This document shows positions 51,558 to 59,451 of a DNA stretch of 64,000 nucleotides, in pieces. The stretch is taken from the NCBI RefSeq assembly GCF_000373625.1, contig NZ_KB891993.1, forward strand, positions 434,001 through 498,000, written 5' to 3'. The DNA comes from Streptomyces sp. LaPpAH-108 (GTDB taxonomy: Bacteria > Actinomycetota > Actinomycetes > Streptomycetales > Streptomycetaceae). Numbering within the stretch: the first letter of the stretch is position 1; each line of letters begins with the position of its first letter. The notes beneath the pieces were generated by a model, which saw only the letters and a program-made list of their open reading frames with translations, did not search any database and was not told where the DNA came from. Made by a program: the position numbers and the translations under genes.

Positions 51558-52841
51558 TCAGGCCCGGCGGCCACCAGGAGCCGCGTAGGACTCCAGGGCG
51601 TCCCGGGCCAGCCCGGTCAGGGCGGTGACCTCGGCGGTGTCGAGGGCCCCGCAGTCCAGGCCGCGCAGGAGATGGCCGCTCAGCGCACGGGCGGTGGCGG
51701 GCTCGTCCAGGACGTCGCCGCCCGCGCGAGCGGCGTAGCGGGCGAGCCGGTCGGCGGCGCGCTCGAACCCCTCGCGGTAGAAGGCGAAGACGGCCGCGTA
51801 GCGGGTCGGCAGCTGGCCGGGGTGCATGTCCCAGCCCTGGTAGTAGGCGCGGGCGAGGGCCCGGCGGACCAGGTCGTGATGCAGCCGCCAGGCCGCGTGG
51901 ACCTGCTCGGCGGGGCCGACGGGCAGCACGTTGGTGGAGCCGTCGGACAGGCGTACGCCGGTGCCCGCGGCGGCGACCTGCATGACCGCCTTGGCGTGGT
52001 CGGCGGCGGGGTGGTCGGGGGCCTGGTGGGCGGCGGAGACGCCGAGGGCGGCGCTGTAGTCGAAGGTGCCGTAGTGGAGGCCGGTGACGCGGTCCTCGCC
52101 CGCCTGGATCATGCGGGCGACGGTCGCGGTGCCGTCGGCGGCTAGGACGGCCTGGCTGGTCTCGATCTGGATCTCGAAGCCGAGGCGTCCCCGCTCCAGG
52201 CCGTGGGTCTCCTCGAAGGCGTCCAGCAGCCGCGCGAACGCGGTCACTTGCTCGGCGTACGTCACCTTCGGCAGCGTCAGCACCAGCCCGTCGGGCAGCC
52301 CGCCCGCCGCGAGCAGCCCGGTGAGGAAGACGTCCAGGGTGCGGATGCCCCGCTCGCGCACCCCGGCCTCCAGGCACTTGACGCGGATGCCGGTGTACGG
52401 CGGCGCCGTGCCCTTCTCGTACGCCTCGGCCACGAGCCGGGCGGCGTGGGCGGCGGCCTGGTCCTCCTCCTCGGCGGGGCGGATGCCGTAGCCGTCCTCG
52501 AAGTCGACCCGGAGGTCTTCCACCGGTTCGCGCTCCAGCTTGGCGCGGACGCGGGCGTACACGGCGTCGGCGAGTTCGGCGGGCAGGCCGAGGACGGCCG
52601 CGAAGCTCTCGGCGTCGGGGGCGTGCCGGTCCAGGGCCGCGAGGGCGCTGTCGCCCCAGACGCGCGGGGTGTCGGCGGCGAAGGCGTCGGCGGGGACGTA
52701 GACGGTGTGGACGGGCTGCCGGGTGCCCGGGTCGCCGGGGTAGCGGCGGGCCAGGTCGGCGTCGACCGGGGCGAGGAGGGCGCCGATGTGGTCCGTGACC
52801 GCGTCCGCCAGGCTGGTCCTGATCTTCTCCTGCCCGTCCAT
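51558..52841 (-). CDS. DUF6986 / HpcH-like aldolase-lyase family protein
   Basis: A 427-residue protein related to the HpcH/citrate-lyase beta barrel (DUF6986). Metal- and acid-binding features include VDFEDGYGIRPAEEE and GFEIQIETSQAVL, with TGLHYGTFDYSAALG and YYQGWDMHPGQLPTRYAAV near the C-terminus. In some streptomycetes this family occurs with allantoin/malate-synthase genes, but here no such partner is present. ATG 52841 is chosen for its GGAGGG sequence. Its 3' end lies 13 bases from the LacI gene's end. The reaction is unknown; a C-C lyase or malyl-CoA-like activity is likely. Confidence 0.78.
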   Translation of the reverse strand: MDGQEKIRTSLADAVTDHIGALLAPVDADLARRYPGDPGTRQPVHTVYVPADAFAADTPRVWGDSALAALDRHAPDAESFAAVLGLPAELADAVYARVRAKLEREPVEDLRVDFEDGYGIRPAEEEDQAAAHAARLVAEAYEKGTAPPYTGIRVKCLEAGVRERGIRTLDVFLTGLLAAGGLPDGLVLTLPKVTYAEQVTAFARLLDAFEETHGLERGRLGFEIQIETSQAVLAADGTATVARMIQAGEDRVTGLHYGTFDYSAALGVSAAHQAPDHPAADHAKAVMQVAAAGTGVRLSDGSTNVLPVGPAEQVHAAWRLHHDLVRRALARAYYQGWDMHPGQLPTRYAAVFAFYREGFERAADRLARYAARAGGDVLDEPATARALSGHLLRGLDCGALDTAEVTALTGLARDALESYAAPGGRRA

Positions 52842-52947
52842 CCACACCCTCCCTCTCGCGCGGCGCGGAACCGGACGGGTCCGCGCGCCGAAGCTATCCG
52901 GGGTGATTCTCGCTGGTCAACACCCTCCGGACGGGGCGGAAAACGCG

Positions 52948-52982
52948 GAACCCCCGCGACCGGAGGCCGGTCGCGGGGGTTC
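52948..52982 (-). terminator. Strong terminator after etfA
   Basis: GAACCCCCGCGACCGG at 52948-52963 pairs perfectly with 52967-52982 around a three-base loop. It lies 39 bases beyond the etfA stop on the minus strand. Confidence 0.88.
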
Positions 52983-53021
52983 TGTGCGCGCACGGGAGCA
53001 CACGAGCGTGCTCCGCCGGGA

Positions 53022-53984
53022 TCAGCCCTTGCGGGTCTTGATCTCCTCGGTGAGCTGCGGGACGACCTCGAAGAGGTCGCCGACGACGCCGTAGTCGACC
53101 AGGTCGAAGATCGGGGCCTCGGGGTCCTTGTTGACCGCGACGATCGTCTTGGAGGTCTGCATACCGGCGCGGTGCTGGATCGCGCCGGAGATGCCGTTGG
53201 CGATGTAGAGCTGCGGCGAGACCGACTTGCCGGTCTGGCCGACCTGGTTGGTGTGCGGGTACCAACCGGCGTCGACGGCGGCGCGGGAAGCACCGACGGC
53301 CGCGCCGAGGGAGTCGGCCAGCGCCTCGATGATCGCGAAGTTCTCCGCGCCGTTGACGCCACGGCCACCGGAGACGACGATCGCGGCCTCGGTCAGGTCC
53401 GGACGGCCCGTCGACTCACGCGGGGTGCGGCCGGTGACCTTGGTGCCGGTGGCCTGGTCGGAGAAGGTGACCGACAGGGCCTCCACGGCACCGGCGGCCG
53501 GGGCGGCCTCCACGGCGGCCGAGTTCGGCTTGACCGTGATGACCGGGGTGCCCTTGACGACACGGGACTTGGTGGTGAAGGACGCGGCGAACACCGACTG
53601 GGTGGCCACCGGGCCCTCGTCGCCGGCCTCGATGTCGACGGCGTCGGTGATGACGCCGGAGCCGGTGCGCAGCGCCAGACGGGCGGCGATCTCCTTGCCC
53701 TCGGCGGAGGACGGCACCAGCACGGCGGCCGGGGAGACGGCCTCGACGGCGGCCTGGAGGGCGTCGACCTTCGGGACGACCAGGTAGTCGGCGTACTCGG
53801 CGGCGTCGTGGGTGAGGACCTTCACCGCGCCGTGCTCGGCCAGCGTGGCGGCGGTGTCGGCGGCGCCGTTGCCCAGCGCGACCGCGACGGGCTCGCCGAG
53901 GCGGCGGGCCAGGGTCAGCAGCTCGAGGGTGGGCTTGCGGACGGCACCGTCCACGTGGTCGACGTAGACGAGGACTTCAGCCAT
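53022..53984 (-). CDS. etfA: Electron transfer flavoprotein alpha subunit
   Basis: The 320-residue alpha subunit of the ETF heterodimer, which takes electrons from acyl-CoA and other dehydrogenases. The FAD-binding C-terminal domain is intact: [50 protein letters not shown] and [19 protein letters not shown]. The N-terminal domain begins [13 protein letters not shown]. It follows etfB with a 51-base gap on the same strand, and both presumably share the promoter upstream of etfB. Confidence 0.96.
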   Translation of the reverse strand: MAEVLVYVDHVDGAVRKPTLELLTLARRLGEPVAVALGNGAADTAATLAEHGAVKVLTHDAAEYADYLVVPKVDALQAAVEAVSPAAVLVPSSAEGKEIAARLALRTGSGVITDAVDIEAGDEGPVATQSVFAASFTTKSRVVKGTPVITVKPNSAAVEAAPAAGAVEALSVTFSDQATGTKVTGRTPRESTGRPDLTEAAIVVSGGRGVNGAENFAIIEALADSLGAAVGASRAAVDAGWYPHTNQVGQTGKSVSPQLYIANGISGAIQHRAGMQTSKTIVAVNKDPEAPIFDLVDYGVVGDLFEVVPQLTEEIKTRKG

Positions 53985-54035
53985 GGGATTGCTCTCCTGC
54001 GTAACGAAGTTGAGGGGCGGTCGGGGCGCGGGCCC

Positions 54036-54821
54036 TTAGATGAACTTCTGGCCCGCGAGGAACTCGGCGAGCTGCTTGCCGCCCTCGCCCTCGTCCTTGA
54101 CGATCGTGCCCGCGGTGCGCGCCGGGCGCTCGGCCACGGCCTCGACCTTGGTGTACGCGCCGTCCAGACCGACCTCCTCCGCCTCGACGTCGAGGTCGGA
54201 CAGGTCCCAGGACTCCACCGGCTTCTTCTTGGCCGCCATGATGCCCTTGAAGGACGGGTAACGCGCCTCACCCGACTGGTCGGTGACGGACACGACCGCC
54301 GGGAGGGACGCCTCCAGCTGCTCCGAAGCGGTGTCGCCGTCGCGGCGGCCCTTGACGGTGCCGTCCTCGACGGAGACCTCGGACAGCAGCGTCACCTGCG
54401 GCACGCCGAGGCGCTCGGCGACCAGGGCGGGTACGACGCCCATGGTGCCGTCGGTGGAGGCCATGCCGGAGATCACCAGGTCGTAACCGGCCTTCTCGAT
54501 GGCCTTGGCCAGCACCAGGGAGGTGCCGAGGGCGTCGGTGCCGTGCAGGTCGTCGTCCTCGACGTGGATCGCCTTGTCGGCGCCCATCGAGAGGGCCTTG
54601 CGCAGCGCGTCCTTGGCGTCCTCGGGACCGACGGTCAGCACGGTGACCTCGGCGTCGTCCGCGTCCTCCGCGATCTGGAGGGCCTGCTCCACCGCGTACT
54701 CGTCGAGTTCGGAGAGCAGACCGTCCACGTCGTCGCGGTCGACGGTCAGGTCATCGGCGAAGTGCCGGTCGCCAGTGGCGTCGGGCACGTACTTCACAGT
54801 GACAACGATCCTCAAGCTCAC
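54036..54821 (-). CDS. etfB: Electron transfer flavoprotein beta subunit
   Basis: The 261-residue beta subunit of ETF. It starts LRIVVTVKYVPDA and carries the AMP-binding region (VISGMASTDGTMGVVPALVAE) and the recognition-loop segment (RYPSFKGIMAAKKKP) that contacts partner dehydrogenases. The 242-base upstream gap is less GC-rich than its surroundings, with TAATAT-like sequence on the minus strand near 54930, and is probably the promoter of the etfBA operon. Confidence 0.96.
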   Translation of the reverse strand: MSLRIVVTVKYVPDATGDRHFADDLTVDRDDVDGLLSELDEYAVEQALQIAEDADDAEVTVLTVGPEDAKDALRKALSMGADKAIHVEDDDLHGTDALGTSLVLAKAIEKAGYDLVISGMASTDGTMGVVPALVAERLGVPQVTLLSEVSVEDGTVKGRRDGDTASEQLEASLPAVVSVTDQSGEARYPSFKGIMAAKKKPVESWDLSDLDVEAEEVGLDGAYTKVEAVAERPARTAGTIVKDEGEGGKQLAEFLAGQKFI

Positions 54822-54931
54822 GCCGGCTCTCCTACTGCATCGTCTATTTCCGGGCTGCCTCTTGAAGGCAGCATAGGCGCCTCAAGCGGCCTGTCCCGGT
54901 CGGGGCGTCGGTGCGCTCCCGGCCGAAATAT

Positions 54932-54943
54932 TACTCGCCAGTA
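54932..54943. promoter_or_regulatory. Imperfect palindrome TACTCGCCAGTA upstream of etfB
   Basis: Ten of twelve bases are symmetric. It adjoins the AT-rich promoter-like stretch 110 bases before etfB. TetR-type fatty-acid regulators bind sites of this shape, so it may link etfBA to beta-oxidation control. No such regulator is nearby. Confidence 0.3.
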
Positions 54944-55063
54944 CATCCAGTTCGTGCCCGCTGAGCAAGCGCTTTGAACTGTGACCTTCGCAACGCAGCG
55001 TAACCGGAACTCGACGGCGACGCAGCAGCGGGCCACCGCCCCGGGAGCGGGGCCCGGCCCCGG

Positions 55064-55573
55064 TCAGTCCCGCAGCGCGTTGAACCGGCCCTGGTGGTAG
55101 AGCAGCGGGCGGCCGGTGCCCGAGGGGTCGCCGAGCACGACCTCGGCGAGCACGATCCGGTGGTCCCCGGCCGGGACGCGGCCGACGATCCGGCAGACCA
55201 GCCAGGCGAGCACGTCGTCCAGGACGGGCACACCCTCCGGGCCCTCGCGCCAGGCAGTGGGGGCGCCGAAGCGGTCGGCGCCGCTGCGGGCGAAGGTGGC
55301 CGCGAGGTCGTGCTGGTGCTCGGCGAGGAGGTGGACGCCGACGTGCTCGGCGCGCGAGACGGCGGGCCAGCTGGAGGCGCCGGTGCCTATGCCGAAGGAC
55401 AGCAGCGGGGGTTCGGCGGAGACGGAGGTGAGGGAGGTGGCGGTGAAGCCGACCGGGCCGTGCTCGGCGCGGGCGGTGATGACCGCGACACCGGCGGCGT
55501 GGCGGCGGAAGGTGGCGCGCAGCAGTTCGGGCGAGGCGGTCTGGTGGGTGCCGAGATCGGGCGTGGCCGTCAT
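55064..55573 (-). CDS. Flavin reductase-family protein
   Basis: A 169-residue split-barrel flavin reductase, the type that supplies reduced FMN or FAD to two-component monooxygenases. FRRHAAGVAVITA, GFTATSLTSVSAEPPLLSFGI and VLLAEH-like VHLLAEHQHDLA are typical, with a C-terminal DHRIVLAEVV strand. ATG 55573 has AAGGA upstream. A 26-residue leader peptide rich in the HVDL..C pattern lies 50 bases upstream on the same strand, pointing to sulfur-dependent control, so a role with sulfonate or alkanesulfonate monooxygenases is possible. Confidence 0.87.
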   Translation of the reverse strand: MTATPDLGTHQTASPELLRATFRRHAAGVAVITARAEHGPVGFTATSLTSVSAEPPLLSFGIGTGASSWPAVSRAEHVGVHLLAEHQHDLAATFARSGADRFGAPTAWREGPEGVPVLDDVLAWLVCRIVGRVPAGDHRIVLAEVVLGDPSGTGRPLLYHQGRFNALRD

Positions 55574-55623
55574 GGAGTTGTCCTTCTGCTGAGGGGGGCG
55601 AGCGGAGCGGAGGCCGTGGCTGC

Positions 55624-55704
55624 TCAACAGCCCGGACAGCGCGCGCTCGCGGTGCGGGCCAGGTCGACGTGGGCCCGTCCGACGAGAAGGAGTTCGGTCG
55701 GCAT
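55624..55704 (-). CDS. Cysteine-ended leader peptide upstream of the flavin reductase
   Basis: A 26-residue reading frame, starting MPTELLLVGRAHVDL and ending SARCPGC, directly before the flavin reductase. The HVDLxRxxSAxC pattern matches the short streptomycete leader peptides found before sulfur-metabolism genes. Cys23 and Cys26 near the stop would make ribosome progress sensitive to charged cysteine tRNA. No strong ribosome site precedes the ATG, so translation may be leaderless. The 50 bases between its stop and the reductase hold a purine-rich ribosome site but no obvious terminator. Confidence 0.75.
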   Translation of the reverse strand: MPTELLLVGRAHVDLARTASARCPGC

Positions 55705-55787
55705 ACGGTCAGGCTGACGATGGATGGCGCGCACAGTCAAGTACGTTCCATGATCTGGAAGAGGCCCGGTCAGGCGGTCGCCGCCGC

Positions 55788-56114
55788 TCACAGGGCCTCC
55801 CCGAGGGCCGCGATCACATCGGCTCTGCGCGGCTGTCCGGCGGCGCGGCGCACCACGCGTCCTTCCGCGTCGAGGACCAGGACGGTGGGGGTGCGGACGA
55901 TGCCGAGGGCGCGTACCAGGCCGAGATGGGCCTCGGCGTCGATGTCGACGTGGGTCACGCCGGGGACCATGGCGGCGACGTCGCCGAGAGTGCGGCGGGT
56001 GGCCCGGCAGGGGGCGCAGAAGGCGCTGGAGAACTGGACGAGGGTGGCCCGCTCGCCCAGTGCGCCGCTCAGGTCGGCCGGTTCCAGCCGCTGTTCCTCG
56101 CCCTGCCCGCGCAC
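55788..56114 (-). CDS. Thioredoxin-family protein
   Basis: A 108-residue single-domain thioredoxin-fold protein. The active site is CAPC at 33-36 (within FSSAFCAPCRATRR), replacing the usual CGPC, followed by DIDAEAHLGLVRALGIVRTPTVLVLD with the cis-proline. It should act as a disulfide or thiol exchange protein in the cytosol; there is no signal peptide. It is transcribed toward the leader peptide and flavin reductase genes, with an 83-base gap, and may share sulfur-related regulation. Confidence 0.87.
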   Translation of the reverse strand: MRGQGEEQRLEPADLSGALGERATLVQFSSAFCAPCRATRRTLGDVAAMVPGVTHVDIDAEAHLGLVRALGIVRTPTVLVLDAEGRVVRRAAGQPRRADVIAALGEAL

Positions 56115-56432
56115 GCGTGTCCTCCGCTCCGCCGCTCGCGCGGCACGTGTCCGGCCCGTCGGCCGGTCCTGTCGTCCTCAACACAAGCGCGCGGGCGCCG
56201 CGAAGGATTCCCGCGTCCGCGGGGAGGGTATGCGCGGGGCGGGTGAGGCGCGTGCGCCGCCGCTCGACGGGCTGTTACCGGGACGTGACGAGGATCTCGC
56301 CGCCACGGGGCACCAGGACTGGCTACCCGTCCGTTCTTGGGGCACGATCTGGAGACGCCGTAAACCTACGGCTGCGTAACTTCCCGCCGGGAGCCCCTTT
56401 CCCGAGCAGAGCAGAAAGGGCCGACCCCGCCC

Positions 56433-57161
56433 ATGGCAGAACTGGTCTACCGTCCCGTCGTCGGTTTCGCGAAGACGATGTTCAAGGTGTGGGACCTCAA
56501 GATCGACTGCAAGGGGTCGGAGAACATCCCGCGCACCGGCGGCGCCGTTCTGGTGAGCAATCACATCAGTTACCTGGACTTCATCTTCAACGGTCTGGCC
56601 GCGCTGCCGCAGAAGCGGCTGGTGCGCTTCATGGCGAAGGAGTCGGTGTTCCGGCACAAGGTGTCGGGTCCGCTGATGCGCGGGATGAAGCACATCCCGG
56701 TGGACCGCGCGCAGGGCGAGGCCGCGTACGAGCACGCGCTGAACTCGCTGCGCTCCGGTGAGGTCGTGGGGGTGTTCCCCGAGGCCACCATCTCGGAGTC
56801 CTTCACACTGAAGAGCTTCAAGTCGGGTGCGGCGCGGCTCGCCCAGGAGGCGGGCGTCCCGCTGGTCCCGATGGCCCTGTGGGGCACCCAGCGGCTGTGG
56901 ACCAAGGGCCACCCGCGCAACTTCAAGCGCAGCCACACCCCCATCACCGTCCGCGTCGGCGAGGCGCTGGAGGCACCGCGCGACCAGTACGCGGGCGCGA
57001 TCACCCGTCGTCTGCGCGAGCGTGTCCAGGACCTCCTGGACGCCGCCCAGCGCGCCTACCCGGCCCGCCCCAAGTCCGCCGAGGACTCCTGGTGGCTCCC
57101 GGCCCACCTCGGCGGCACGGCCCCGACGGCGGAGCAACTGCGCGCGGTCCAGGCACTCTGA
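56433..57161 (+). CDS. 1-acyl-sn-glycerol-3-phosphate acyltransferase (PlsC family)
   Basis: A 242-residue acyltransferase that converts lysophosphatidate to phosphatidate or acylates a similar acceptor at the membrane. The HX4D catalytic motif is His44-Asp49 in NHISYLD, and the glycerol-phosphate-binding block is FPEATIS at 115-121 (a variant of FPEGTRS). A third motif, VPLVPMALWG, follows. No clear transmembrane helix is present, so membrane association is peripheral. AGAAAGGG precedes the ATG. The 318-base gap to the thioredoxin gene, which points the other way, has no other gene. Confidence 0.9.
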   Translation: MAELVYRPVVGFAKTMFKVWDLKIDCKGSENIPRTGGAVLVSNHISYLDFIFNGLAALPQKRLVRFMAKESVFRHKVSGPLMRGMKHIPVDRAQGEAAYEHALNSLRSGEVVGVFPEATISESFTLKSFKSGAARLAQEAGVPLVPMALWGTQRLWTKGHPRNFKRSHTPITVRVGEALEAPRDQYAGAITRRLRERVQDLLDAAQRAYPARPKSAEDSWWLPAHLGGTAPTAEQLRAVQAL

Positions 57162-57183
57162 GGCCCGGCGGCCCGGCCCCCGT

Positions 57184-57519
57184 TCAGAGGGAGTCGGGCA
57201 GCGTCCCGCGCAGGCGCACGGCGACCAGTCCGTGCAGGACGTACCCGGATCCGGCGTCATGGGCCAGCCGCTGATAGCACAGGGCCGTGGGGATGCCCTC
57301 GGCCCGCAGCAGTGCGGCCAGCGCGTGCGCCTTGGCGTGGCAGCTGCCCGTGCCCTGCTCCAGCACGTCGGAGGCCCGCCAGGTGACGCGGGGGTCGTCG
57401 GCGTCGGCCGAGTGCGTGACGGTGTCGCGTACGAACTCGTAGGCGGCACGGGCGTACGAGGACGCGTCACCGGTCCTGCCGGCCAGTCGGGCGGCCGCCG
57501 AGCAGAGAAATGCGGCCAC
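57184..57519 (-). pseudogene. Truncated transglutaminase-like protein gene
   Basis: The frame encodes the middle of a transglutaminase/protease-like domain: YARAAYEFVRDTVTHSADADD, RVTWRASDVLEQGTGSCHAKAHALAALLR (catalytic cysteine in SCHAK) and VLHGLVAVRL (catalytic histidine). The family's N-terminal 35-40 residues and the C-terminal third with the catalytic aspartate are both missing, and the best start is a GTG inside the terminator hairpin of the neighbouring gene. It is a remnant rather than a working enzyme. Confidence 0.65.
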
Positions 57520-57550
57520 CCGGACTCAATGAGTTTTCGGGTGGCCGCAT
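57510..57550 (-). terminator. Terminator after the threonine aldolase operon
   Basis: ATGCGGCCACCCG at 57510-57522 pairs with 57538-57550 in a perfect 13-base stem. On the minus strand it is followed by TTTCTCT, and it begins 11 bases after the aldolase stop. Confidence 0.85.
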
Positions 57551-57560
57551 ATTCATGCAC

Positions 57561-58637
57561 TCACTCCTGGCGCGCCATCTCCTCCTTGAGCGCCGACACG
57601 AACAGGTCGACGTCGTCCTCCGTCGTGTCGAAGGAGCACATCCAGCGGACGTCACCGGCCGCCTCGTCCCAGAAGTAGAAGCGGAAGCGCTTCTGGAGGC
57701 GTTCGCTCACGTCGTGCGGGAGGCGGGCGAAGACGCCGTTGGACTGGACGGGGTACAGGATCTCCACGCCGTCGACCGCGCGGGCGCCCTCCGCCAGGCG
57801 CTGGGCCATCTCGTTGGCGTGGCGGGCGTTGCGGAGCCAGAGGTCCTTGGCGTACAGGGCCTCCAACTGGACCGAGACGAAGCGCATCTTGGAGGCGAGC
57901 TGCATGGACAGCTTGCGCAGGTGCTTCATGTGGGAGACGGCGTCCTGGTCGATCACCACGACCGCCTCGCCGAGGAGGGCACCGTTCTTCGTCCCGCCGA
58001 GGGAGAGGATGTCCACGCCGACCGCGTTGGTGAAGGTCCGCATGGGGACGTTCAGGGAGGCGGCGGCGTTGGAGATACGGGAGCCGTCCAGGTGCACCTT
58101 CATGCCGTGCGCGTGGGCGTGCTCGCAGATCGCGCGGATCTCGCCGGGCGTGTAGAGGGTGCCCAGCTCGGTGGACTGGGTGATCGAGACGACCTGCGGC
58201 TTGGCCCGGTGCTCGTCGTCGAAGCCCCACGCCTGCCGGTCGATCAGCTCGGGCGTGAGCTTGCCGTCCGGCGTGGGCACGGTGAGCAGCTTGAGCCCGC
58301 CCATCCGCTCGGGGGCGCCGCCCTCGTCCACGTTGATGTGCGCGCTCTCGGCGCAGATCACCGCGCCCCAGCGGTCGGTGACCGCCTGGAGCGCGACGAC
58401 GTTCGCCCCCGTGCCGTTGAACACCGGGAACGCCTCGGCGCTCGCACCGAAGTGGCCGCGGATGATCCGCTGAAGGTTCTCGGTGTACTCGTCCTCGCCG
58501 TACGCCACCTGGTGGCCGCCGTTGGCCAGGGCCACGGCGGCCAGCACCTCGGGGTGCGCACCGGCGTAGTTGTCGCTGGCGAAACCCCGGACCGTCGGGT
58601 CGTGACGACGACGCGCGTCGGTCCTGGGAGGGTTCAC
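57561..58637 (-). CDS. Threonine aldolase-family PLP enzyme
   Basis: A 358-residue fold-type I PLP enzyme of the low-specificity threonine aldolase/beta-eliminating lyase group, splitting threonine to glycine and acetaldehyde or acting on similar beta-hydroxy amino acids. FASDNYAGAHPEVL is the typical start, HLDGSRISNA the cofactor aspartate region, and DILSLGGTKNGALLGEA contains the Schiff-base lysine. The GTG start at 58637 overlaps the upstream SDR stop by four bases (GTGA), so the two are translationally coupled. It is the last gene of the DUF6421-SDR-aldolase operon. Confidence 0.9.
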   Translation of the reverse strand: MNPPRTDARRRHDPTVRGFASDNYAGAHPEVLAAVALANGGHQVAYGEDEYTENLQRIIRGHFGASAEAFPVFNGTGANVVALQAVTDRWGAVICAESAHINVDEGGAPERMGGLKLLTVPTPDGKLTPELIDRQAWGFDDEHRAKPQVVSITQSTELGTLYTPGEIRAICEHAHAHGMKVHLDGSRISNAAASLNVPMRTFTNAVGVDILSLGGTKNGALLGEAVVVIDQDAVSHMKHLRKLSMQLASKMRFVSVQLEALYAKDLWLRNARHANEMAQRLAEGARAVDGVEILYPVQSNGVFARLPHDVSERLQKRFRFYFWDEAAGDVRWMCSFDTTEDDVDLFVSALKEEMARQE

Positions 58638-59380
58638 GGCTTCTCGGTCAGCCACAGACGGGTTCCGTTCACTTCGGCGGCGGGCTCGTTCCAGACGCCG
58701 GCGACGGCGTCGGCCAGGTCCTTGACGTCCGTGAAGCCCGCGAACTTCGCGTTGGGGCGCTCGGCGCGCATCGCGTCGTGCACCAACGCCTTCACCACCA
58801 GGATCGCAGCGGCGGCGCGCGGCCCCTCCTCGCCCCCGGCCTTGCGGAAGCCGTCGGCCATGGCGAGCGTCCACGCCTCGGCGGCGGCCTTGGCGGCGGA
58901 GTACGCCGCGTTGCCCGCCGTGGGCTTGGCCGCGCCCGAGGCGCTGATCAGCAGGTAGCGGCCGTTGCCGCTCTGCTGGAGGGCGTCGTAGAAGGCGAGG
59001 GAGGTGTTCTGGACGGTGCGGATCAGCAGCTTCTCCAGCAGGTCCCAGTCGGCCAGGTCGGTGTCGGCGAACGTGGCGCCGCCGCGCCAGCCGCCCACCA
59101 GGTGGACCAGGCCGTCGATCCGGCCGTGTTCCTTCTCGATGCCCGTGGCCCAGGCCCGGGTCGAGTCGAGGTCGAGCAGGTCGACCGTCTCGCCGGTGAC
59201 CGTGGCGCCGCCGTTGGCGTAGCGGGCCGCGTCCACGGCCTCCGCAAGGCGGGCCGGGTCGTTGTCCGCGCCGACGACGGTCGCTCCCGCCTCGGCCAGC
59301 CGGACGAGCGCCGCGCGCCCCGCCGGTCCGCCCGCTCCGGCGACCGCGATCACCGCACCCCGCAGAACCCCGTTGCCCAT
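58634..59380 (-). CDS. SDR-family oxidoreductase (DUF6421 operon)
   Basis: A 248-residue short-chain dehydrogenase with a distinctive glycine motif, VAGAGGPAGRAALVRLAEAGA. HLVGGWRGG replaces the usual NNAG block, and SASGAAKPTAGNAAYSAAKAAAE carries the serine, tyrosine and lysine. ATG 59380 has GAGAGGAAG upstream and matches the conserved MGNG start; a GTG at 59455 would overlap the DUF6421 stop by four bases and add 25 residues, so coupling is possible. The adjacent 15-base tandem repeat at 59401-59430 lies in this extension. Confidence 0.84.
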   Translation of the reverse strand: MGNGVLRGAVIAVAGAGGPAGRAALVRLAEAGATVVGADNDPARLAEAVDAARYANGGATVTGETVDLLDLDSTRAWATGIEKEHGRIDGLVHLVGGWRGGATFADTDLADWDLLEKLLIRTVQNTSLAFYDALQQSGNGRYLLISASGAAKPTAGNAAYSAAKAAAEAWTLAMADGFRKAGGEEGPRAAAAILVVKALVHDAMRAERPNAKFAGFTDVKDLADAVAGVWNEPAAEVNGTRLWLTEKP

Positions 59381-59400
59381 CGTCTTCCTCTCCCGCTCCG

Positions 59401-59430
59401 CGCTCTCGTGTACGCCGCTCTCGTGGACGT
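59401..59430. repeat. 15-base tandem duplication
   Basis: Two adjacent copies of CGCTCTCGTG(T/G)ACG(C/T) sit between the DUF6421 and SDR genes and differ at two positions. Confidence 0.7.
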
Positions 59431-59451
59431 CGCCCACCTGGACGCCGTCGC

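Noticed and set aside
52203..54977. A 924-codon plus-strand open frame opposite the DUF6986 and etfBA genes
   Set aside because: Glycine/leucine/valine-rich shadow composition and no domain; the minus-strand genes explain the codon bias.
53022..56114. A fixABCX-type bifurcating system
   Set aside because: Only etfB and etfA are present; no FixC- or FixX-like gene follows, so ordinary ETF is the simpler reading.
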